NCBI GenBank assembly: GCA_937992055.1
Contig: CALKLQ010000026.1
Span: forward strand, 1-30,489
Source of the DNA: an uncultured Clostridia bacterium
GTDB taxonomy: Bacteria > Bacillota > Clostridia > Christensenellales > UBA1242
Direction of reading: 5' to 3'
DNA length: 30,489 nucleotides
Shown in pieces: positions 24,849-30,489 of the stretch. A program made the position numbers and the translations under genes. Every line of letters begins with the position of its first letter. Positions within the stretch are counted from its first letter, which is position 1. The notes under the pieces are model-generated. The model ran no database searches, was not told the origin of the DNA, and saw only the letters and a list, made by a program, of their open reading frames with translations.

Positions 24849-25635
24849 GCTTTTTAATTTTCTTTTTCTTTTTTCTAGATTCTATAGCAGTGATTTTTGT
24901 TGGTTTGAATAAAAGGTAAACTATTAACAGACAGGGAAGACATACTAGGGCAATTATAACTATTTGAGCTGGTTTTGAAAGGGTACTCAGTTTATCTGTA
25001 TTGTTTGATGTTTCTTTACTTGGTTGGTCAAAAATGGGTGCATCTGTGATATCCAATTGCTCTGTGTTTGGAGGTATTTCTTTTAGCATATCGCAAAATA
25101 CAGAATAGACATATCCGCAAAATTGTTCCTCGTTGGTTATATATTTGCAATAGTACCACAAATCTCCTTTATTTGAGATTGCCTCTTCTCCAAAGACTTT
25201 TCCATAGTATATGAGGTTGTTTTCAAGATAGGGAATGGTTGTTATTATATTATAAGGACCTTCACTTTCATGTGGGCTGGTGCGAAGATGTAAACCAGAA
25301 GGTGCAAAAACTCTAAAATTCGTGTTTGTTGGATATGGTGTGAGTGGGGTGCCACTTACAAATGTAAGGTTTTCGCTTTTTATGTAGCCTTCTACATCCA
25401 TATATTTTACATGGTAAAAACCCTTGTTTTCTGGTTCTAGAAGTTCCACAAAATAGGATGGCTCTATGTAAAACATGACATTTTCATTTGATATAATTGG
25501 TTGGAAATAAATTGGGACATTAGACTTTGTTATTCTTGCATAGTTTATTGTTTTTGCATAAACTATGCCATTTGACAAAAAAAGTGGCAATGAGAAAAAT
25601 ATGCTTATTAATATTAGAGAAAACAGCTTTTTCAT
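24808..25635 (-). CDS. Secreted SH3b-domain protein with C-terminal membrane anchor
   Basis: 275 residues. The signal peptide (MKKLFSLILISIFFSLPLFL...) probably ends at VYA, residue 27. Two SH3b-like domains follow: a diverged one at about 33-95 ('SNVPIYFQP', 'FYHVKYMDVEGYIKSENLTF') and a clearer one at about 108-195 ('SGLHLRTSPH', 'DLWYYCKY', 'FCGYVYSVF'). Bacterial SH3b domains usually bind cell-wall peptides. A Ser/Thr-rich stalk (about 198-225) leads to a TM helix (about 227-248) and a very basic cytoplasmic tail (RKKKKKIKKLRKSDYYEFDD). So the SH3b part faces outward and the tail inward. No enzymatic domain is present. The start ATG 25635 gives an intact signal peptide, but there is no good SD; a TATAAT at 25649-25644 lies only about 10 nt upstream. 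The 3' end overlaps the HTH gene by 41 bp, tail to tail. Confidence 0.8.
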   Translation of the reverse strand: MKKLFSLILISIFFSLPLFLSNGIVYAKTINYARITKSNVPIYFQPIISNENVMFYIEPSYFVELLEPENKGFYHVKYMDVEGYIKSENLTFVSGTPLTPYPTNTNFRVFAPSGLHLRTSPHESEGPYNIITTIPYLENNLIYYGKVFGEEAISNKGDLWYYCKYITNEEQFCGYVYSVFCDMLKEIPPNTEQLDITDAPIFDQPSKETSNNTDKLSTLSKPAQIVIIALVCLPCLLIVYLLFKPTKITAIESRKKKKKIKKLRKSDYYEFDDYN

Positions 25636-25723
25636 TTGCTTTAATTATAAAGCTTGAAGCTGATTTTTTGCTTGAAAATACTTGTCTAATTTTGAAAAAT
25701 TTGAACTATTTAAGGAGAACATT

Positions 25724-27166
25724 TTGAATCAAAAACAATTAATTGAAAGAATTTTAAAAATTGAAAATGAACTTATAATTAGAGATGCAAACGATAAGCT
25801 AAAAGATTATAACACTGGAGAACTTGTTCATAAAAAACAATTGGAATTCCATAAATGCACAAAACGTAATCGTTGGGTTTTTGGAGGGAATAGAACGGGC
25901 AAAACGGAATGTGGTGCCGTGGAGGCAATCTATCTTGCTCGTGGCATTCACCCTTTTAAACAAAACTTGAAAAGTTGCAGTGGTTGGGTTGTTTCTCTTT
26001 CTAGACAGGTTCAAAGAGATGTTGCGCAAAGTAAAATTTTAAATTACCTAAACCCAGAATGGATTGTTGACGTGGTTATGAGTGAGGGAAAAAAGTCAAG
26101 CGCCGATGGCGGAGTAATAGATTATATTTTAATTAAAAATGTGTTTGGTAACATTAGTAAAATTGGGTTTAAAAGTTGCGACCAGGGACGGGAAAAATTT
26201 CAAGGCACATCTTTAGATTTTGTTTGGTTTGATGAGGAACCACCCTATGATATTTACATTGAATGTAAAATGAGGGTGCTTGATAGATGTGGTGAGGTTT
26301 TTGGTACCATGACTCCTCTTAAGGGTCTTACATGGGTATATAATGAAATTTTTTTAAATGAAAATAATGATGATGAAGTTTGGTATCAATTTATGAGTTG
26401 GAAAGACAATCCCTTTCTAAAAACCGAAGAGATACAAAAACTTATGGGAACGTTATCTCATGAAGAACTTGAAAGTCGTTGCGATGGAAAATTTTTGACT
26501 AGTGGCGGAGGAGTTTATAATGAATTTGATGAAAATATCCATGTGATTGAACCTTTTGATGTTCCAAAGTGTTGGTATGACAACATTTCTATCGACCCGG
26601 GTTTGAATAATCCGCTTTCTGCGCATTGGTATGCGGTTGACTTTGATGGCAATGTTTATGTTATAAGAGAACATTATGAGGCCAAAAAAGACGTGATTTA
26701 TCATTCTAATCAAATTAAAAGAATCTGCAAGGAGTTGGACTGGCCGGTTTCATCTAATGGGATGTATTCCTCTTTAATAGACTCAGCTGCCACGCAAAGA
26801 ACTTTGGCAAGTAGTAAAAGCGTTGTTGAGTTATTTTACGACAATGGAATTTTGGTTAATCCCAATGTAAACAAGGATTTGTTTAGCGGAATTTCAAGAG
26901 TAAAGAGTTTTTTAAAAGACGCAAATGGCAATGCTAAACTTTTTATTTTTAAAAATTGTGTAAATTTAATTAGAGAAATAAAGGGGTACTTTTGGGGAAA
27001 TAATGATGCGCCTATAAAAAAAGATGACCATGCCTTGGATGAACTGCGTTATTATATTATGAACAAACCGGAATCAAAAACTGTTAAATTTGAAAAAAAT
27101 TTAATACAAAAAGACAAAGAAAAACTAATTAAAAAACTAAAAAACAATAGAAGAATCAGAATTTGA
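25724..27166 (+). CDS. terL: Phage-type terminase large subunit (ATPase plus nuclease), isolated
   Basis: 480 residues from TTG 25724, chosen because AAGGAG (25712-25717) lies 6 bp upstream; an in-frame TTG at 25682 has no SD. The ATPase has Walker A GGNRTGKT (54-61), Walker B LDFVWFDEEP (164-173, Asp170-Glu171) and coupling motif GTMTPLKG (194-201). The RNase H-like nuclease has Asp291 in SIDPGLNNP, Asp353 in LIDSAATQRT, and Asp434/435/439 in DDHALDELRYYI, so all expected acidic residues seem present. TerL packages phage DNA into proheads through the portal. Length is normal and the frame intact. No portal, protease, capsid, tail, integrase or lysis gene is in the window: upstream is the SH3b gene, downstream a GLUG surface protein. 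Base composition matches its neighbours. It may be a prophage remnant, part of a split or gene-transfer-agent-like system encoded elsewhere, or a domesticated gene. Confidence 0.88.
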   Translation: MNQKQLIERILKIENELIIRDANDKLKDYNTGELVHKKQLEFHKCTKRNRWVFGGNRTGKTECGAVEAIYLARGIHPFKQNLKSCSGWVVSLSRQVQRDVAQSKILNYLNPEWIVDVVMSEGKKSSADGGVIDYILIKNVFGNISKIGFKSCDQGREKFQGTSLDFVWFDEEPPYDIYIECKMRVLDRCGEVFGTMTPLKGLTWVYNEIFLNENNDDEVWYQFMSWKDNPFLKTEEIQKLMGTLSHEELESRCDGKFLTSGGGVYNEFDENIHVIEPFDVPKCWYDNISIDPGLNNPLSAHWYAVDFDGNVYVIREHYEAKKDVIYHSNQIKRICKELDWPVSSNGMYSSLIDSAATQRTLASSKSVVELFYDNGILVNPNVNKDLFSGISRVKSFLKDANGNAKLFIFKNCVNLIREIKGYFWGNNDAPIKKDDHALDELRYYIMNKPESKTVKFEKNLIQKDKEKLIKKLKNNRRIRI

Positions 27167-27467
27167 AATCTTTTATATTAAATAATCTTAATTTTAAATA
27201 TATCTATTAAAAACTATTTTTAGTTGCCATTGTTTTAAGAGGGTTAAATTTTATCAAAAAATTAATTAATTTTTATTTAAATTTATTTTTAAATACCATA
27301 AATTAAAAATAATTTAGTTTTTTGAATAAGATTAAATATTTTGTAAGTTTTAATATATTAAACACGATAACAATTCTTTTGGAATTTATTTGTTTTTTTT
27401 GCAAAAAATATGATATGATAAATTTAGTAAAATTAATAATTTATTCTATTTATTTTTAGGAGATAAA
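27167..27467. other. AT-rich intergenic region before the GLUG protein gene
   Basis: 301 bp, nearly pure A+T. Two overlapping TATGAT hexamers near 27410-27420 could serve as -10 boxes, but no good -35 is at the right distance. No terminator for the terminase gene is evident. The SD TAGGAG (27457-27462) belongs to the next gene. Confidence 0.4.
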
Positions 27468-29678
27468 ATGAAAAATTCCAAGTTATTTGTTTGTTGCATA
27501 TTTGTTTTGGCTTGTGTTTTGTTTTGTATGCCAAATTTTAGCAAACAAGTTTTTGCTGAAACAGAACAAATTGTTGAAATTAACATACAAACGACTGAAG
27601 ATTTAAATAAAATAGGCAAGGATGCTAGTTTTCCATTATCAAATGTAAAATATATTTTGCAAAGTGATATTGATTTTGAAAGTGTTGATTTTGAACCAAT
27701 CGGTGAGTTTAGTGGCACATTTGATGGAAATGGATATATAATAAAAAATTTAGATATAAAATCAGATGGTTATGAACTGGGTTTGTTTTCATCTACTAAA
27801 AATGCAACAATTAAAAATTTGGCAATAGAAAATTTGTCTATTGTGAAGAAAAATGTTTTGCCAGACGTTGCAAATGCAAAAGTTGCTCTTTACGCTGGAG
27901 GCTTTGCCGGCAAAATGGAAAATACTATTATCGAAAATTGTTATGTGTCATTTAAACAGGATGAAATATTTAATGAACTGACTGGAACCACAACCTTTTA
28001 TTTTGGTGGACTTGCTGGTGAAATGACTTTGGGATGTTTTGTTAATAATTGTTTTTCAAATGTAAATATGACGATATCTCAAACAGGTTCACAAAATTCA
28101 AGCATTGTAGCCGGTGGTTTGTGTGGTAACTTTGTTTCTTCTAGTTTTATTAACTGTTTTTCTTATGGCAATTTGAATTGTGCGCAAAATCCTGATGAGA
28201 GCATAGAAGGTAGTGCGGAAACTAATCTGGGTGGAATTGCGGGATTTGTGTCTGGATTTAACACAAAAATTATCAATACTTATTTTTCTGGGAATTTGTT
28301 GACCACTAATACAGCCGTGACCCCACTTTCATTTGTTGGTGGAACGGTTGGGAAAATAACCAGTATTGCTTCATTAACTCCTAAATCAGGTAACATTGAT
28401 TTTTGTTATGCTTTTGTAGGAAATGACTTAGCTCTTTTAAACTTTGGAGCAGAAAATAGTTACTCACTCGAAGGTTTACAAATTAAAACCTTACAACAAC
28501 AAAATTTAGCCCTCTTTGAAAATGTAAACTCTTGGTCTGAGTTTGAACCTTGGGATTTTAAATACACTTTTACCTCACATTTAGATGATTTTCCAACACT
28601 GCAATGTTTTAATAAATATGAAATTAATTTAAAAGAGGAAAATACTGTTATTGATTTGGGTGATGGCATACAAGGACAGGAAAAACCAGCAACATTAAAG
28701 TTTGTTGGTGAGTCAGATATTAATCAAAAATCTTTTAAATTTAATGATAAAATTGAAATTTCAATTAAAATTACAGAAAATTTTGAAAAATACTATTCTC
28801 TAAGCTATATTTTAATAAATAATTCTATAGTTTGCACAATAAACGAACAAAATGAAGTCTTCACATTAACAAAACATATTGATGATGGAAGTTATTTGTT
28901 TTCTTATTACATCAATGACCAAACTTATGGTGATATAAGTATTGCTTTAGAAAAGTTACAATATAAAGCCATAGTTAAAACAGACAACGCAATGATGGGA
29001 AAGGTTAGAAATCAATTTTCTGTGACTACATATGAAAACTTTGAACAAAATCTTTCTAATGGAAATATGTATAGATTTTTCGCGGTTCCAATAAACTCAA
29101 ATTTTGCGTTTTCTAAATGGGTGGTTGAAACTGTTGAAAATGAGGAAGTTGTGATAACAGAGCTCAGTGATTTTACCTCTTCTCAATTGACCTTTAGATT
29201 TGGAATGAATGACGATACCTCATTAACAGAATTAATTTGTAATGGTGGAAAATTGTCTGCGGTGTTCTCAAGCAATATTTGTAAGTTGAATATTGAATGC
29301 AAACTAAATAATGGCGAGGTGGATAACAATGCTGGAAAAATTTTTGTTGAAGTGGATGGAGTGAAAACTGAAGTTAAAGATTTATCTGTTATTAAAGGAA
29401 AAGAGATAAAATTTAGCTATGAAGCAAATGAGGGATATAAATTTGTTGAATGGCTTGATGAAAATAATAGGACTTTGACAAAAGATGATGTTTGTGTTGT
29501 GAATACAGAAGGTGACCAATTAACTGTTTATGCAAGATTTGAAAAGATAGCAAGTGGCAAAAATTTAATTGGGCTTTGGATAACTTTAGCAGTTATTGGT
29601 GGAGTGTTGTTGATTGGCGGTATTATATGGATTATAGTTGCAAAACGAAAAGATAAGGCTTATAAAAATTTTTATTAG
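27468..29678 (+). CDS. Secreted GLUG-repeat surface protein with C-terminal TM anchor
   Basis: 736 residues. SD TAGGAG (27457-27462) supports ATG 27468. The signal peptide probably ends at VFA, residue 30. Residues about 35-110 hold the lead-in typical of these proteins (GTFDGNGYIIKNLDI, GLFSSTKNATIKNLAIENL). About five GLUG-type repeats follow to about residue 330, with pattern GG-x-x-G ... N-C-Y/F-x-x-G (AGGFAGK, FGGLAGE, AGGLCGN, LGGIAGF, VGGTVGK); such repeats form a beta-solenoid. Two diverged beta modules around 505-595 and 615-690 share an 'F-x-F-x-x-W' feature (FAFSKWVVE, YKFVEWLDE), as in InlB B-repeat/Flg_new-type domains. A TM helix (about 700-724) and basic tail KRKDKAYKNFY anchor the C-terminus. 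No LPXTG. Probably an adhesin or matrix-binding surface protein; ligand unknown. It has no operon partner. Confidence 0.82.
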   Translation: MKNSKLFVCCIFVLACVLFCMPNFSKQVFAETEQIVEINIQTTEDLNKIGKDASFPLSNVKYILQSDIDFESVDFEPIGEFSGTFDGNGYIIKNLDIKSDGYELGLFSSTKNATIKNLAIENLSIVKKNVLPDVANAKVALYAGGFAGKMENTIIENCYVSFKQDEIFNELTGTTTFYFGGLAGEMTLGCFVNNCFSNVNMTISQTGSQNSSIVAGGLCGNFVSSSFINCFSYGNLNCAQNPDESIEGSAETNLGGIAGFVSGFNTKIINTYFSGNLLTTNTAVTPLSFVGGTVGKITSIASLTPKSGNIDFCYAFVGNDLALLNFGAENSYSLEGLQIKTLQQQNLALFENVNSWSEFEPWDFKYTFTSHLDDFPTLQCFNKYEINLKEENTVIDLGDGIQGQEKPATLKFVGESDINQKSFKFNDKIEISIKITENFEKYYSLSYILINNSIVCTINEQNEVFTLTKHIDDGSYLFSYYINDQTYGDISIALEKLQYKAIVKTDNAMMGKVRNQFSVTTYENFEQNLSNGNMYRFFAVPINSNFAFSKWVVETVENEEVVITELSDFTSSQLTFRFGMNDDTSLTELICNGGKLSAVFSSNICKLNIECKLNNGEVDNNAGKIFVEVDGVKTEVKDLSVIKGKEIKFSYEANEGYKFVEWLDENNRTLTKDDVCVVNTEGDQLTVYARFEKIASGKNLIGLWITLAVIGGVLLIGGIIWIIVAKRKDKAYKNFY

Positions 29679-29703
29679 AAAATATCGTAATTATTTGACA
29701 ATG

Positions 29704-29730
29704 CTTTACTCGTTTTACTTGCACATCAAG
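29704..29730 (+). repeat. Dispersed intergenic repeat, copy B
   Basis: CTTTACTCGTTTTACTTGCA at 29704-29723 and the following bases match copy A at 6310-6335. It lies 26 bp after the GLUG gene stop. Confidence 0.4.
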
Positions 29731-29835
29731 TTTGTTTTCACAAGCCTCTAGTTATAAAAAGGCAGCACAGTTTGAAACAATATCAATTTTATTGAGTCTA
29801 AAGACAATTTAAAAAATATTTTTGATAATTTTACT

Positions 29836-29867
29836 AATAACTCACAAAACATGTGAGTTATTTTTTG
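29836..29867 (+). terminator. Intrinsic terminator downstream of the GLUG protein gene
   Basis: AATAACTCACA (29836-29846) and TGTGAGTTATT (29852-29862) form an 11-bp perfect stem with a 5-nt loop, followed by a T-run. It lies about 160 bp after the stop codon, leaving a long 3' UTR. Confidence 0.85.
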
Positions 29868-30016
29868 TATTTAACTAATATAGCAAAATAATTTAATTAA
29901 ATTATAAAAGTGCCAAAAGAATGATAGAAAAAGACTCGCCATTTTTGCTACCCTTCTTATGGTTGTAAAATTAGAATTGCAAAAAAATAGATTTTATTAC
30001 ACACAGGTAGGTGATT

Positions 30017-30410
30017 AAAAGTGGTATCGCCACCTTGTTCACTTGGAAAAGAGGTTGTGATATAAGAAGTACGAAAAATTAAATTTTTATCACCCACAGA
30101 TTGACAATAAAAAGTGGCTGTGCCACCTCGCTCAATCGTTCAAAAATTTCTATCATAAGAATTACACAAAGTAAGTTTTTTTTTACACATAAGTAGATGA
30201 TAAGAAAGTGGCTGCGGTACCTCATTTGGGAAAGAGATTTCTGTCATAAGATGTCCACAAAGCTAAATATTTTTCTACACAAAGTTAGAGTTAAAAAAGT
30301 GGCTGCGCCACTGGCTTTGCTACCTTGCTCGATTTTAAATATCAATAGTTGATAAAATTTAAATTTTTGTAACGTATAGATTAATCATAAAAAGTGGCTG
30401 CGCCACTCAC
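30017..30410 (+). repeat. Tandem array of about 93-bp units with a GTGGC-TGC-GCCAC hairpin
   Basis: The 13-bp hairpin core occurs at 30021 (GTGGTATCGCCAC), 30114 (GTGGCTGTGCCAC), 30208 (GTGGCTGCGGTAC), 30299 and 30394 (both GTGGCTGCGCCAC). Spacings are 93, 94, 91 and 95 bp. AAA(A) precedes each core, and the first two are followed by CCTTGTTC or CTCGCTC. Units between cores are diverged and AT-rich, with ACACA/CCACA words. A more decayed unit may begin near 29910, since CGCCA...TTTTGCTACC there matches the bases after the core at 30299. There is no open reading frame. Confidence 0.75.
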
Positions 30411-30419
30411 TTATCCACA
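30411..30419 (+). promoter_or_regulatory. Perfect DnaA-box match
   Basis: TTATCCACA equals the consensus DnaA box. Single matches occur by chance in AT-rich DNA; here it lies beside weaker relatives (ATGTCCACA, ATTACACA, TTTTACACA) in the repeat array. Function is unproven. Confidence 0.35.
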
Positions 30420-30481
30420 ATGTGGGAAGAGAAGAAATAAAAAAAATAAGGAAGTGAAGCAAAATGCTTGACAAAGGTTGC

Positions 30482-30489
30482 GGGGGGGG
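30482..30489. other. Terminal poly-G, probable sequencing artefact
   Basis: The window ends in eight G's in a region otherwise very poor in G+C. This is typical of a contig edge built from two-colour-chemistry reads with no signal. Confidence 0.75.

Noticed and set aside
24282..27166. Complete prophage
   Set aside because: Only the terminase and a regulator-like gene have phage character; no portal, capsid, tail, lysis, integrase or attachment sites are seen.
30017..30410. CRISPR array
   Set aside because: Only a 13-bp hairpin is well conserved, spacing is about 93 bp, the spacer-like parts are related to each other, and there are no cas genes.
30411..30419. Chromosomal replication origin
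   Set aside because: A single perfect DnaA box with no dnaA/dnaN neighbourhood is not enough; kept only as a weak observation.

Overview
This looks like the end of a chromosomal contig from a low-GC, Gram-positive-type bacterium, probably an uncultured Clostridia/Bacilli-like lineage. Coding DNA is AT-rich and intergenic DNA extremely so. Shine-Dalgarno (SD) sequences are strong (AGGAGG, AAGGGTG, AAAGGGAG) and several promoters are near-perfect TTGACA-N17-TATAAT. The gene order mfd then a PrsA/SurA-like foldase lipoprotein is typical of Firmicutes. TGA is used as a true stop (4956-4958 and 27164-27166), which argues against a Mycoplasma-type code. The species cannot be named from this window, and the final poly-G run suggests the window ends at an assembly edge.

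Layout. 1-3676: a housekeeping and envelope block on the plus strand (3' part of mfd, a parvulin-like lipoprotein, a flippase-like LPG_synthase_TM protein). 4041-6275: three small membrane-anchored proteins on the plus strand. They are a one-TM protein with a TasA/camelysin-like ectodomain, an 85-residue one-TM protein with its own consensus promoter, and an RsgI-middle-domain protein with a long coiled coil behind a leader of three hairpins. 6472-8691 (minus): an unrecognised two-TM protein with an acidic linker before the membrane and a Lys-rich coiled coil after it. 9216-21992: one gene for a giant protein of about 4258 residues, N-terminally anchored and built from many divergent beta-rich modules. 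22177-23610: cardiolipin synthase. 24282-27166: a small HTH (sigma region-4-like) gene, a convergent SH3b surface protein, and an apparently complete phage-type terminase large subunit with no other phage genes in view. 27468-29678: a secreted GLUG-repeat protein with a C-terminal membrane anchor. 29679-30489: non-coding, with a terminator and a tandem array of about 93-bp units.

Taken together, most genes concern the cell envelope and surface: folding of exported proteins, lipid synthesis or flipping, and several different exported architectures held by a single TM helix rather than by LPXTG sorting signals. The items most worth following are the orphan terminase with intact-looking ATPase and nuclease motifs, the 10-bp helically phased repeat with two TTTTGTACAAA palindromes just upstream of the consensus promoter of the HTH gene, the giant tethered protein, the three-hairpin leader before the RsgI-like gene, and the 93-bp repeat array at the contig end. 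All calls come from reading the sequence; no database search was possible.
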